Shown: positions 23,536-37,550 of the stretch, one piece after another
Position numbering within the stretch: position 1 is the first letter of the stretch
How the letters are laid out: each line of letters starts with the position of its first letter
Origin: Himantopus leucocephalus
Taxonomy: Eukaryota > Chordata > Aves > Charadriiformes > Recurvirostridae
Length of the DNA: 64,000 bases
Assembly: GCA_003993805.1 (NCBI GenBank)
Contig: RSEF01000031.1
Location: 17,615,842-17,679,841 of the forward strand
Reading direction: 5' to 3'
Notes under the pieces: model-generated
Told to the model about the DNA's origin: nothing
What the model saw: only the letters and a program-made list of their open reading frames with translations
Databases searched by the model: none
Made by a program: the position numbers and the translations under genes

Positions 23536-26500
23536 GTAGGTCGGCGGGCCGCGCAGGGGGCGAGGGGAGCAGTCCGCGGGGCGCTGCGCTCCGCTCCCTC
23601 CCCGCACGGCACCGGGCTGATGGCATGCTCGCCTCTCCCTCCCCGCGGCGCCAGGCACCACCCCGGAGCGGGTCTTCTTCTAGGCTGCGCCTTGGCTGTG
23701 CCTGTCTGCCGCTTCCACCGCTGCCTGCTGTCCCTTCACACCCCTCCCGCCCTCCTTCCCTCCTTCTCGTCCTCCTCTTCCCTTCGCCGCCGCCCCGGGG
23801 AGGCGGAGGGGCCGCGCTCTCCCGCCCCTCGCCCGGAGGAGTCTAGTCACTGCCGCGGGCTGGGAAGGGGAGAGCCCCGGGGAGCGGCGGGGGGGGGGGA
23901 ACTGCTGCCGCTCATCCACTGACATCTGGAACTCCCTCTTCTCTCTGATGTCCTGACTGTCCCTTCCCTAACCTCTTCTGTCGGCTGTAGGCCGGTTGTG
24001 GCAGAAGCCTGTGCTGGGGAGTTGGGTGCCGGCGGCCTGGGATGCGTTTGTTACCCGTGGAGGGTCGGAGAGCTGCCCCCAACGGGGCCGGCGTCGCGGG
24101 AGACGCGCCTCATGCCGGTCTGCGGCAGAGGTGGCAGGATGGGTGTTGCGCAGTAGAGAAAGGGATTCACCCTAAGGGTTTGGGATGTACGCGGTCGCGG
24201 TGAAACGCAGCCCCTGTGCTGAGGCTGAGAGTGAAGCGGGGTGTTTGTTAGAAGGTGGTGGCTGCGCCCTCCTGTCTGTGCGCAGCAGTGAGGGGCAGGA
24301 GCAGGGGCGGCAGCGGTGGTGCCTCGGCGCGGTGGTGGCCATGTGCTGAACGCTGTCAGCCACAGCACGCCGCCGCGGCACTGCGAGTGCCTGTCGTGGC
24401 GAGCCCAAATAATAGCACCTTCCTACTCTTTCTTTGTTCTGCTTCGATCTCTGGCTCTGTTGAAACTACATCATGGCCTGTCAATTTGCATTAACTTCCT
24501 CCTTTTACGTAGTGACACGATGAGAAGAGTAATGATGTTAGTTATCGATCAGCCAAGGGGAAGTTTTAGTCTGTAAAGATCTGTGACTTTTGGACCTCTG
24601 GGTGTTGGGAACCTGGGAAGTGTCTTCAGTATCTGAAGATGTACTTGGTGCATTTTAGGAAGTGTTAGTTTTGGATGTTTGCTTCTTAATCAAATGAGAG
24701 TACTTCAGTAATAAATCTAAGCCCTTTCTCATCATGTTCAGTGGGTGGTGTGGTGGCGAACAGGTCTGGTTCATGAAGTCCCTCTTGGCTGACGGTGTCT
24801 CTAGCATCAGTATGAACGCAATGAGCAATGTGTTACCTTGCTAGTTGCTTCAAGTACCAACGGTACCTGTAGCTTAATGGCATTGAAGAACAAAATTATG
24901 GTGAATGATGCATTGCTCTGAATGACAGTTGTATGAGGGAGAGCTTTTGGAGAATGATAGTGGATCCATGTAAGAGCACCCTTTATTCAGATCAGAAGTT
25001 TTACAAAGCTATGCTGTAGCAAGGCTTAAATTTCCTTATATCTTTATGACCAGTAAAGCAGTTTGTTACCCGTGTCTTTATAATTGTCATTACAAAACCT
25101 TTATATAATCAGGCAAAAGTCTGTACTGTGCATATACTTTGGTCTGTAGGTCTGAGGGCTCTTGCATCAAAAGCATATGTGCATATCCTAAGTAATCTTG
25201 AGTAATCAAGGATTAAGACTATCGGAGGCATATGACCTGAGGGTTATCCACCTAAAAGAATGAGGGTTTCTCCCTGCTCCTGCCCCAAATTACTACCTGG
25301 GGGGCAGATTCTTGACCTTGCTCTGTAGTGTTATATCAATTTACACACCTTCCCCTGTCCCCATGTAGCATTTGGACCACAGATGCCTCAGTCTGCTGGA
25401 GGGTTGACAGACTTTATTTTCCCTTGGGCTTGTTTACTTCCTACTAGTGGGGAGAAAAATGCAGGCAGTGCATAACATGAAGTCTCTTGGCACCTGCAGC
25501 TTTAAACACATTGAGTTACAGGTTTCAGTGAAACTCTAGCTGAGATGAAAATATTTAAGTCTAGGAATGGGAAAGATACTGGACAAAGGACCAAATTCTC
25601 TTCTTCTACCTCGCTCCCATGTGACTGAGACAGGCCCTTAGAACAGAGGTCTTAAGCCTGGGTGTCTAAAGGGGGAATCTATTTTGATCTTTTTACTGTA
25701 AGAAGAATAGTTCCTGTTGATTGTGGACGCCTGTTCTAACTCTCACTTTTTCCCTGCCCTTCCCCCCATGTGCACTTTGATATCTGCTCAAATGACCGAG
25801 GTAACTGCCCAGATAAAGTGGCCTGTGAGTACTGATAACCTGATACCTAGTATCTCCACTTAAGAGATGATGAAGCCTTCAAGAGAAAACTTCTTTAACT
25901 GTGTCATACTGAAAGTTTAAAACTGTGTAGGCCAGCTGACTGAACTCTCAATCTTGGTGTGATAGCCCATTCTATCCACAGAAAGTGCTACCAGTAGCAT
26001 GCTCAGAATCCCCAAGGTAACTCTTACTGTCCCTTGATACAGAGCTTGGCTTTTTTCTCCTCCCTCTCCTGCCTGCCCCTTACCCACAGTAAGTGAAGGT
26101 GGGGAAGAAAAATTAATTTGTCTCAGCAATGTGGGACAGAAAAAAACTAAGGATATCACTTCAGGTTAATGGTGACTTGGCTTATCCATAAGCTTACTGA
26201 AATGGAAGCAGATGACTCTGTGTGCATCTGTGACTTACTCGCTCTTGTTTTAGTCAAACCATTCTTTGTGCAGCTTCAACTCTCCCAACACAAGTTTTTC
26301 AAAAGGGAAGGAAAGGAAAAAGAGCTTTACTGTGATTTTTGGTGATTTAAATGGGTTTATTGAAAGGTCTGACAAGTGCCCAAGATGGAGCAGAGCTAAG
26401 ACACTAAGGAGATCAAGAAAGAGCAGGCAGCACAGGAGGGAGGAACATCTCCCCCTTTATGTGGCATTAAGCTATCAGTTTTGTTGCCTTGAAACTTAAG

Positions 26501-29500
26501 TTTAAGGTTGCTCCTAACTGGCCTTAAGGAAACTCCCTCATCCACCTTTCTACCCAGTAAGGCAGAGAGAATTCGGGGAAAGCAGTCTTTAGTGCCATGA
26601 GAAAATAAGTAAAAACTCTTTCTCCTACCAGGCTGATAATTCTTTCTTTCTAAATGACACTAGTGTTTCAGTACTGAACTAGTTCCATATTCTGTAATCT
26701 AAAAAAAGAAAAAGTTGCAGATTTCTGCAGTATCTGTCCTTAAATAGTGTGACGAGGCTGTATCTGCATTCTATGAGTGTGTGCTTATCTGCAGTGCTGG
26801 GTGTGTGCATGCTGCAAGTGCGTATGCAGCTCTGCAGTGCTGCAGGCAACAGCTCCCTTACCCTGTGCTGTTTAGTAGACCGTGATCAGCTTCTTCCGTC
26901 ACTGGACAGCACGAATGGCCCGGACTGCAGTGTTTCCTTCTCCTGCTTACTTTTGTTACTTGTCTTTCCTTGTTTTTCTGATGGAAAGACATTTTATATA
27001 GCATGGCACAGATGGGTAAATGGAATGATATTTCTAGACAATGGTAAACCCATTTTTCAACTGATACTGGGATGTAATTCTTATGGCTTATTACACTTTC
27101 AATTTGTCATGCAAAAAAATAATAGCTTATTGGAAAACCTTAATTAGTTAGCTTGTGACTGATGTCTTCATTAGGCACTATACATATACTCTATGTCACT
27201 CTTGCAGGTCTATTGTTTGGCTGTATATTGAGCTCCTTCATTAAGGCAGGTAAACAACACTTAACAAAGTTGGGAAACCCATGGTAATATTCCTGTAATC
27301 AGTGGAAGAACTACTGATTTACCTTTAGACCAAACTCTGACTAAGACAAAGTCGAATTAAATTCTGCAGAGGTAATTGGAACGATAAGGAAAACATTCTC
27401 TGTGACACTAGACTCTAGGACAGCTTGCATCTGGTCTGTGCTTGCTGCAGTTCATGGCTAACTTGAGTGCAGGGATGCATTACAACAGAACTCTGTTTCT
27501 TTAGTCCCTTGCCTGACTATACAATCACTGACAAGCTATTGTAAGTAATTAGGGAGTGTACTTGTCAATATGTGATTGCTGGTGTAATACAAGAATATAT
27601 GCAACGTAAGGTTAGAAAAAAATTGATGTCTTCTAAAGAATTTGGCCCTTCATTGTTCTGATGCACTCTTCTGCAATATGTTGGAAATAGTAAAGAATTA
27701 CCTAGTTAAATTTAAAACTGCTGTAGAATCTAGTTATTTTTGGTGTACATGTAGGTTTTTGTTTTTGTTGGGTTTTTTTTTTTAATTTTTCTCTCTGTGT
27801 CCTACTGTGTGCTGGTTCAAGAAGCCAACTGAAAACTTCCCTACTGCCCAGCCATTCTGTAGCAGTGGGGCTATCTGCTACTTGGGTGTTGAGGCACCCT
27901 GAGCTGCAAGCAGTACCCGTGCAAAAAAGGAGGTTGGTAGGTGGCTGGTGGTGGGAAGGGTGAGACTGTCACAGTCTTGTTTATCATTTTTTGTCATGAA
28001 ACTACTTCTGAGTAAGGGAAGGAGGAGTTCTAGTCTTCCAAACAAAAGAACATGTGAACTAAACCCAGAACTACTAAATGCTTACATCGCTTTTTTTAAG
28101 CTTACTACTTAAAGACTGCTGGAATGTTGTGTGGTAGAGGGCAATAAGCTAAACAGCAGATGCATGTGTATAGGACAGGTGAGTTTGCTTTTGCGGTATG
28201 TCACCTGGGAGAGTGAGATGGCTGGACCACTCTGCACACCCGGTATAATGTTTTTACGTTAGGTGCTATTCTTCCCTTTTGGCAGTGTATACTCTTCCTG
28301 TCACTAAGGGCAGCTGTCTCTGTGACAATTAAGGTATTGCTGTTCAGTCAAGGAAGGCCTCCTTCTATGTGGGTTAGCACTTCCTGATTGCCCTAGTTCA
28401 GATAAAACCTCCTGCCCTATTACTTGTGACTCACTGACATATGTGTCACCATCCTTATTTTCCACATCATGTGGAGGCTAAATCTTTTTTTCTAGGGCAT
28501 GAATAAATTGTTAAGCTGTAACAGGTTCATATGAAAGGGCAGCTTGTCTTCAAGTTACACTGTCCACCAGATATCACAAGATAATAAACATTAAGTTGAC
28601 TCTCAGCTCTTTGGAAACACAGTTGTCACCTAAAACAGGGAAAATCTTCCCTCTCCTACTGTGCTTTCTGAAACACATGAGACCAAATACTCTGGTTGTG
28701 ACATTGTCCCTTGTTACTGTTCTTGGCAACAGTCACTTATTGTTTTCCCCCGCATAAAGAAAGATGCTCTGCCCAGAGACTCTCTCTGTCGTGCTAGGAA
28801 GCCTACAGAAAAGCTTCCGGTTAAAGCTCGACTAGTTAATGAACACACAAAGTCAGCAATCAGGTTCTTGCTCTGCCAGGTATTGCTGTTAAAGTATATC
28901 TTGTACTCTGGCTAACCCCCGCCTCAAAAAGAGAAGTTACAGCAATGCGTGAATCCTGATTCACCTTCCAGTGCCTTCCCAAGAGCCAAATCTTGAACTC
29001 AGCATGCTACTACTTCTTCTTGGCATAATAGAGGAAGATGCTTGTCAGCAGTGAGGTTCCTTACTGGCTGTTTGAGTCCTGGAGACTTTTCAACCTTAAA
29101 CAGACAGAAGGCCTCTTGCAGCAGCCTTATGTGAAGGTGGTGACCTTTGCTTTGACAAATTTTCTGTAGAAAATGAAGTACCACACTACAGCTAAATGAT
29201 TAAATAGCCCATCTCATAGTTGAAGAGGTCCTGCTTCCCCTTTATAGCTGCTTGGGTGCTCGTTGAGCCTGTGCTGAGCTGATTCAGTGCACTGACATGG
29301 TTTTAAGGAGTTGGATGGCATGAACTCATACTGACTAAAAGCAGCATGGTTTGAAACCCACGCAATCAACCCTGGTGGGAGAGGAAGAAAAGAGTTGACT
29401 CATGGTTGCCTGCTACTGCATAGTTTTATATAGAAGCACTGTTGCACTGACCAGACATTGATGACAGGATAAAGCTGTGATAGTCCTCTATCTGTGACTG

Positions 29501-29831
29501 TGTTGGAGCCATGGAAGCAGGTAGCATGAAGAGGTGACCTGACTCTGGAAGGTACCTGATGATGAGAGGTAACTTGAGCTTTGTAGCCTTCCAAGTTACT
29601 TGGATTTATACCCGATAACTGATAATGCTCTTTCCAGAATTAGTCTGGACATTCTGTAGAATTGAAACAAACTCATCTTGGGTGATGGGGAGGAAAAAAA
29701 GAAAAAGAACATGCTGAATAGAATTACATAGGACCTTATTGGCAAGATATACCACCCACATAAGTATGGCTTTAAAATAATGTCAGATTCATTGGTGTGG
29801 GCTTGATTACTGCTGTATCTGCTCAGGAGGG

Positions 29832-29849
29832 GGTGGTGGTGGTGGTGGT
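29832..29849. repeat. (GGT)6 microsatellite
   Basis: Six uninterrupted GGT units lie within a GGAGGGGGT context in intron 1. It is short but perfect, and so potentially polymorphic. Confidence 0.9.
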
Positions 29850-32800
29850 GCTAGGGATTGGTTCTTTTCCATATCCTGCAAAGGAAGCTCCTCCTTCTTG
29901 GGGTCCAATCGGGTAAAATAGTTGACTGAAGACAACTGAAAAATCCACAAACACTATAAATTGAGATAGTGGATGACTAGCAAATGACTAGTTTTAACTT
30001 TAAATGGTTTTATTTTTTGTCATAAAACCGGACTATTCTGAAGAAGCAAGATTTCCTTAAGATACCTTCTTAGACTGTTTTGTTGAAACAATATGGTTGC
30101 CACTACATCAGGCAATACTAATCAGTTCAGCTGCAGTAATAGACCTCTCAGTCCCACCTTTGACTAGACTCACAAGCAATTTTCCAGCCAGAGTGGTATA
30201 GTCTTGCAGTTTAAAAACTGGAAGAAAACTGTGCCACTTATATTAAGAATGAATATGCTCATCTCTTCTTGTTTAACAATCAGCTGCTAATGAGTTGACC
30301 CACTTTCTGGTAGGAATTTTCCTTTCCAAGTTCTGAGAGTGATCTCAGAGGCACAGAATTAAAAACTGTCTATTCATAAACCTGCATTGTGCCTTTCAAA
30401 CTACTTTTGCTAGATTCTCTGGTATGGTATATTATTCCTTCTAGCACAGTCAGGTCCAACTTTTAAAATCAAGACTGCTTGTTCACATAGAAGCCAAAAA
30501 TACACCCAAGTAAACTTCTTTAGCAGAATATGATAAAGAAAAATAATATGGAAACTGTCTGGTGCATTTATCAAACGCTCTTTCTGTTACCACATTGATT
30601 TATAGGATTTAAGACGAAGAGTACAAGCAACATTTATAGGCTGGTCTTGCTCTGTTCTAGGCTTTGTTAATTCGTCTAAAAAGCTGTAACCAAGAAGCAG
30701 TCTGACTCAGAAGTGTGTTAAGGTACTTCAGTTTTATTTGTATTCAACTTCAACACAGTTTTGGCATCTCGTGTTCCTGTGGCATCTTGGTGTCTGGCAA
30801 CAGGAAAATAAAAGCTTTTTTTGATTTTTAAATTAAGAAAGGCAAGCATGTCAGGTCAGGGCACCCATCTTTGAATGGCTATAAACCCCGATTCTACTAA
30901 ATGGAACCAAGGGTTTGCAGGAACCATACTATTACAGCCTTATTTCTGTGGTGCTGCTGCTGAAACAATGGATCTTGCTAGACGTAGCCTAGATTTTAGT
31001 GCCTTCTCCCCTTCGGCTGCCATTGCTAATCATGCTGCTTTCAGAGGGGCCACGTGGGGCTTGCTGGGTCTCATAAGGTAGCTTCAAGATGTTAGCCAGC
31101 CATACCTGGTATAGAAGAAGGGTCATAGGCTTTTGTTACATGATCCCTTTCCCCAGGAAGGAGGAAGCTGTACCGAAGAGGAGTTCTGCTCACCTTAAGT
31201 GTAGAAGCGATTATGTATCAAATTTCAGCATCTTGGGTGGCTTCTGCCTCACTTAGAATAAGGTGGAATTTTTCCCTCAAATTCATCTTAGTGCATTTTT
31301 GTCGTTTTATCTTTGTTCTGTTATTGCAGATCTGCAAATTACTGTAAGCCTGTTCGGACTGAGTCTTTGAGTGAACCACTGAAACTTAACAGCAGGTGCA
31401 ATATTCTGTGCAACTATAGTACTGGGGTGATAAGGAACACATATGTACCTAAGCTTATCTACCTTATTTTAAGGTATCTGAAGGGCGATGGACTTTGCTT
31501 ACCTTAAGCTGAAGGGGCTCGTTTGGAAGCTAGTGGTGGAGAGACCTGAGAGAATAACCTTGTAATTGTAACCAGCAAACTTTCTCATGTGCAGCAAGCT
31601 AATTGGGAGCATATACTGCCCTTAAAGGGTCATGAGGGCGATTAATGCTGAGATACTGAAGGGAGGCAGTGAGATCAAGCACTGCAAATAGCTCCAGCCA
31701 GGAACTGTTCCCCATTAAATTCCAAAAATCATTGTCTTAGTTGGTGTCTCCTTTTCTTGGTGTTTCTTAAATGAGTTCTCTAGCTTTTTGCTGACTCAGG
31801 GAAATTATGGCTTTGACTTTGTTTCGTTAGGTAAGCCTGTACTGCAATACTAGTATCCAGTTAAAATACTCCAAGCCAGTATGGTGGCTAGGTCTAATGC
31901 TAATGGAGATCCTGGAAACGGAAGTAAGGTCACTACATCTGCTTGCAGACTCAACCTCTTGCCATTCTTTCCATCTCCTCTTGAAAATCTCTAATCATTA
32001 ATATATAGAAACTAAGATCACAAATCTAATGCTGATAATTTCTACTGAAACTGGAAAGTGACACCTGCTCTGTTATATGAGTACTGGAAGACTTTCTATG
32101 CTGTGGCGTTTTTCATTATACTCAAATATCAAGAACAATATTGTATAAATATTATTTACAAATTCTGGTTAAATGAACTCAGGAAGTTTTCTGAATCAGT
32201 ACAAAACAATTGCCGTGATAGCTCTAAAATACATGGTATTCTTATTTTTCCTTTTAAAATTCTGTTTAGCTCTATCTTAATACAGAGCTTATCTTCTCAA
32301 AATATTCTGTTAGACACTACAAACTTCAGTGTACCATGAAAAAAATGTGGTTCTGATAACTAAAAATACTCTTTACACACTGTTGCATGCCACCATGCTT
32401 CAGTATAAAATGACATTCTGGTGGATAACAAGTTAGACAATCTTATGGAGCCTCTTGCTGTGAACTCCCACAAAACAGAGATTAAAATGGAAAAACAGTT
32501 ATAACTTCTGGAGTTTAAAGGAGTAGTGGTCTTGAATGTCATTCAGAGTTGGTGTTGCTTGCAGTGGAAAAAAAAAAAAAATCCTTCCCTGCCTTGCCAG
32601 CAGCTGACCTTGACCTTGATAGTTCAGTTTCTTTTGCTGTATTGTGTTCCCTTTCTGTAAGCCCAGTGCTTTAAGTAGATTATGGAAGATCTTGATCTTT
32701 GGGGCGTGTACATGGTTTTGTATCTGTGGGCTTTTTAATCCTCTAGACAATACAGTCAAAGCCTCTAACAGTGAACCGGTCATAGTGGGAAAAGTCACTC

Positions 32801-35800
32801 TCACTAGCTCTGGCTGCAGCCAGTTGGATTCTTGCCCAACATCAGCCTTGCAACACAAGGAGCTGCTGACCTCTCCCTCTCTGTCCTCCCACCCACCTCT
32901 AGTGTCTTTTAACTATTAGTCTGAGGGTCTTAAATCTTTCTGTCAGTAAGCAGGGCAACTGGCCTCTGCCCCACTGGGTGAGCTGCTAATGATTTCCAGG
33001 TGTTTGTCAATCGGCTGGTGTAACTTCAACCTTCTGTGCCCCCTGAACAGAGCAGAGCCCAGGGCACAGCCTTGTGACCTGCAGCTGGCTCGCTTGAGCT
33101 GCATGTTTTTCTCTGTGTAAGTAATAGAGCAGGGTAGGATATATTACTGTCTTGTCTCTCTGCATTTGTACTTCTGTAAATGCTCACAGGAGAAACAACT
33201 GCATGGTTTTTAGACTAACAGGTACTTAGTGCTTCTAAAACTCCAGATCTTTGATTGAAGTGTAGATAGAAGGGAGAATACACTTGTCTATGTGAATATT
33301 TTTAAATAAGTGTTTTTACTTGTTCTAATGGATTGGTAATGTAGATAACCAAACTAGTGCTCCCATTTGGTACTAAACTGTTCAACATGGAGAAAGAGGA
33401 ATATGACGTAGTTCTCTGTTAGTAAATGACTGGGCTAAGAAATTGCACTCTTCCATGTTGAGGCTGGTCCAGCTCAGAGGAAGGTTTCCTTCACTTCTTG
33501 CTTCTACCACACTTGCCTTGGCTCAGTCAAAAGTGTAAGGCATGGTGAAGGAGTCTGTTAGTGAAACCGTCATCAGCTGGCCCAGGCTGCTGATCTGGCT
33601 TCTCTGCCAGCCAAATCACATATCGTAAAACAAATAAAAGTGTAAGTAGTGTATAGTTGCAAGTAGAATAGTAGCAGAGATTAAAATGTAGTTCATGCTT
33701 TTAAATACATGTATCCTGTTTACTGAAGCCTAGCACAGCTTCTGGTGTTATCAGAACAATCGGTTTGCTGGTAGTAGAAATATTTAGCATTCCTTGGGGT
33801 AGAGAAATAAGATAAAGTCCTTTAAAGTGGCTAGGAGGTGAGTTGTGGGCTACCCACTCACCTCAGCTACTGAAAATACACAGTGTATTGATTTTTCTCC
33901 TGTACATACCTCACCTCTAGGTGTCAAAAGTCTAAATGCTTTCTTACTTTTTTTTAATCTCTTCTTCCTCTTAGTAAATTTCTGTGTTCCCAGAACCTCT
34001 TGTCTGAGGTGTTGATTCTTTCTCTTGACTGCCTGTGGAAAAAAAATTTCAGCACATCTGCTTTTCTGCAAAGAACAGTCTCTTACAGATGTTCCCAAAC
34101 GCGCCAGCAGCATGAGGTTGACCTGTCTCGGTTTCTTGAAATCTCTTGCATACTTCCTTACCTCAGACCGTACATTGCTAAATGAGCAGCAAAGCAAATA
34201 TGGTTGTCCTGGGTGAAAATAAAAGCAAAACTACATGTGTAAGAGTGGGAGAACTTAAATTCTCTCTTGCCCTCAGTAGTAATTACCAGCTGTATAGGTT
34301 CAGCTCTGAATGATGACATTTATCTGTGGAGTTACTTAACAGCATCATCTCTAAGAATGTAGGCTATGAGAAGTACTTTTTCTTAGATGAGCAGCCTGTA
34401 GCTGAATAACTGATCTGTTTTGAGGCTGTCATTTGCTGTGTTATATGGAGCTTATTTCTCCAATACAGCCAGAATTCCTCTTTGACACCCCCCGACTTAA
34501 AGAAATCCACAATTTATAGTTACAAAAGCTGAAGCTGACTTTCTGTTAGTGTATCACGTGCAGAATGTATTGATCCTATTTTTCAGGATAAGTGTAGAGA
34601 AATATAAAAATTCTTCCCAGTCTCATGTTAGTCTAGTACAATTTCTCTTAACTAACACTTGTGAGTTCAGTACAGCATGAGGAAAAAACTGTGGTTAATA
34701 ATCAAGCTGGAATATTCTCATTTGCCATAGTATCCCTTAAGGGTAACTGCTTTTCTCCCAGTTTCTGGATATTCGTTTGTTGAAATGAGAAGAACTTCCT
34801 GATTGAGGACCACATAGGAGTCTTGTGTGTCTTGGAGAAATTAACAGCAGTTCAGCACAAGTTTTTAAGATGGCACAGAGCCTCAAGTGAAGATTAGGTT
34901 GCTTCCACAGATAAGGAGGCCAATGGGGCTAATTAAAGGATGTTTACAAAAAATACAGTGCATTCCTTTGAACTAGTTAAAAGCAGTTAGGAGAAAGCAC
35001 CCGTGACCAGAAAACAATTTCACAAGTTGTTATAGCTCATCTGAGACTATGGCCAGTCTGTCCTTGTTCTCCCTTCTTCAGCACCCTTGGCTACATGTTC
35101 CTACTCTGTCCTTTACACCAGCTCTGGCACTGGCAGTCATGCACTTGGCCAGATGAGCAAGTGCTCCTGAAAAACCTGTGTNTTTTTTTTTTCCGACAGG
35201 TTGGTGTGGAAAGCTAGTCCCCTGATAAGGAAGGGGATAGCAGTGGATGGCCACAGGTGGGAGAAAATCTGGACAGAGTGGGTTGTCTTGAGTTGCTCTT
35301 GAAAGCATAGCCAGGTTTTGTGAGCACCATGCTTGGTTCTGAACTAGCTGGTACAGTATAACTGAAATGATTAGAAACTTCAGGAGTCTCTTTACTTTGA
35401 GATATAAAACTTAAATTGTCTTACAATGTAAGACCTATCTAAAACTGTGTCCATAGGCTTAATTAAGAAAATGTGCTAAATTTTAAGTAGAACACTGAAA
35501 GTATTTTCAGACCCTGAAGCTGTTGAACAATATTCTCTGCTGGTCTTAAATATTTATGGCAACTGCTGGCTGGAAAATAGGCTAATTCAGCTATAAATGC
35601 TATTTTTTTTTTTTTCCCCTGTTTAGGCAAAAAATATTCCATGCAGCTTGCTGGCAAAGTCACATGGACACCTGAGTATCAGAATCCAGCTACTTATACC
35701 TCTAAACTTAAGCACCTAACTCTAAAGTTACAGGTGTGATAAATGCCACAAAACAGAAAAATAGTGCAGTGTTACACACATTGTAAAAAGATCATGTCAT

Positions 35801-37528
35801 CATCATGTGGTATCCAGCACTTCCATTTGTAGGATAAATTGTGGAACTTTAATGACTTTTTTTGTTTTCATCTTAAAAAAATTATTTAAAATATAACATC
35901 AACTTTTTTTTTTTTTCATTAAACAGTCTCTCTTTTTTTTTGCCAAAGGAAGACTTCGCCTCCCCCTTCCCCTGGGTATTGTTTTGTCCTGACATTCCCT
36001 TTCTGTGGGTGGAGAACCATTCTCACAGTGACTTCCTCTCTGGTCTCCCACCCTGGACTTCCCTTCCTTCCTTACAGGCTTTTGTGTCATGCCATGGTGT
36101 CCAGCCAGATGTGATTAAATAAGAGTTCCCTGTAGGCTATTGATACTACATTGAATTATCTGTAGGTTTTCAATGGAAACTACGCTACAACTGGCTTGAA
36201 ACTACAAATTAGAGTTGGAAACTCCTTGTGAACTCAGCATAGCTCCACCTAACGTTTTCAGCTAGCTTAGCTTTACTCTGTACAAACTTGTGTTACCCTG
36301 TTCTTATAGTTCTAGCCAAAAACTTAAAGCTGTTCCTTCCCTGCAGCCCCTGCTCAGTAATTCAAGTATCAGTCTTGCCTCTCTCCTCTCCCTCACCATC
36401 CTGTGCACTTTCATTCTTGTCCATGTGTATGAAGCTTTTTCACCTTTCTTTCATGGCCTTTACAGGCTTCAAATCTCTGCAGTCTCTTTTCCTGTTCAAC
36501 TTTGTTACTACTGCTGTAGCTTTCAGGGTTAGCCAGTCTGTTTGCATGAATATTACAGAAGTGCCACCCAGTCTTTTACAGTCTTGGATGGGCCAGTTCC
36601 AGAGCACTTTGAATGATCAGGTTGTTTTCTCGGTGTAATTAAAGGGAGGAGAAACCAGATCAGGGGACTGTCGTCTTGTTTCTTGCTACTATCGAGCAGA
36701 ACAGCCCAGAATCTGTTGGTCACTAGTCCTTGACAAGATCAACTCGACAAATTTTAACAGAAAACAGAAACTCCGAATCTGAGTCTGAAGCATGGGGAAC
36801 TTCAAGGAACAGTCTTTTTTTACAGCTGAAGGTTGTGGTTTAGAGGATATAAATAACAACTGAGCCATTATGATCCCTTAAGGTATAAAGTTGCCTGGAT
36901 GAGAAGAGCACCCTCAGAGGTTACTGCTGGCATTGGCTAGATAAAAAGGAAGAGGAGGTACATTGTGAAGAGGACAAGGCATGAGAATTGACCTGCAAGA
37001 TTGCTTTTAGCCTTACAATCGCTCACTAAATCGTGGTCACCCTTTCCTCCAGTTCGTAGAAGCTAATGAAACTGAACATACATGCATTCCTCACAAGTTC
37101 CGTGTACAGTCAGCCTGCTTAAAGGTCATGGAGATGTTTGGCACCTGTGACGGCAATACTGGCCTGTTAGGTGTATTAGTGGGTTTTTTCTCTTATAGTG
37201 AAAACTTCAGGACCATTTGCTTACATGTACTAAGTGTCGTATTCTGTCCCTGAAAAATGAGCAAGAGTAAAAATGCTATGACTTGTTTTGGGTAGGTTAA
37301 TAATTCAGCTAAACACCATTTCACAAAGTCTTCTACTCCACTGCTGGAAAGCAGTGCGTCATTTAGATTGCAGTAGGAATTCTAACAGTAAAGAAAAAAA
37401 ATGGAAATGGGCAGTTAGTTTAAGATGTGTGACCAACTTCCAATTTCTTGTATTCTTTTACTATGGACTATACAAATGAATTTTGCAGTCTCTTTGGTGA
37501 AGCTGTCCTTATCTGGCCCCTTTATTAG

Positions 37529-37550
37529 NCCCCACCCCCCCCCCCTTCCC
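37529..37550. repeat. C-homopolymer tract with unresolved base
   Basis: An N at 37529 is followed by CCCCA, an uninterrupted run of C, then TTCCC. The N next to a C-run is a likely assembly or polishing artefact, so the real length is uncertain. Confidence 0.8.

Larger units (their letters stand above)
22681..24410. promoter_or_regulatory. PLPP1: CpG island with the PLPP1 promoter, exon 1 and start of intron 1
   Basis: Composition switches abruptly at about 22681 from AT-rich to extremely GC-rich with dense CpG, peaking at 22690-23920 and fading by about 24410. It holds GC boxes, two CCAAT decamers, a CTCF-like site and coding exon 1. TATA-poor CpG-island promoters are typical of widely expressed vertebrate genes. 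Because the island is so GC-rich, stop codons are rare, so long open frames on both strands (up to 373 codons on the minus strand) are compositional artefacts. The transcription start is probably between about 23240 and 23300, judged from the promoter motifs and not from transcript data. Confidence 0.85.

Noticed and set aside
22491..23612. 373-codon minus-strand open frame, with overlapping long frames on both strands in the CpG island
   Set aside because: The translations are Arg/Pro/Ala/Gly low complexity produced by extreme GC content. The frame has no domain and overlaps the promoter and exon 1.
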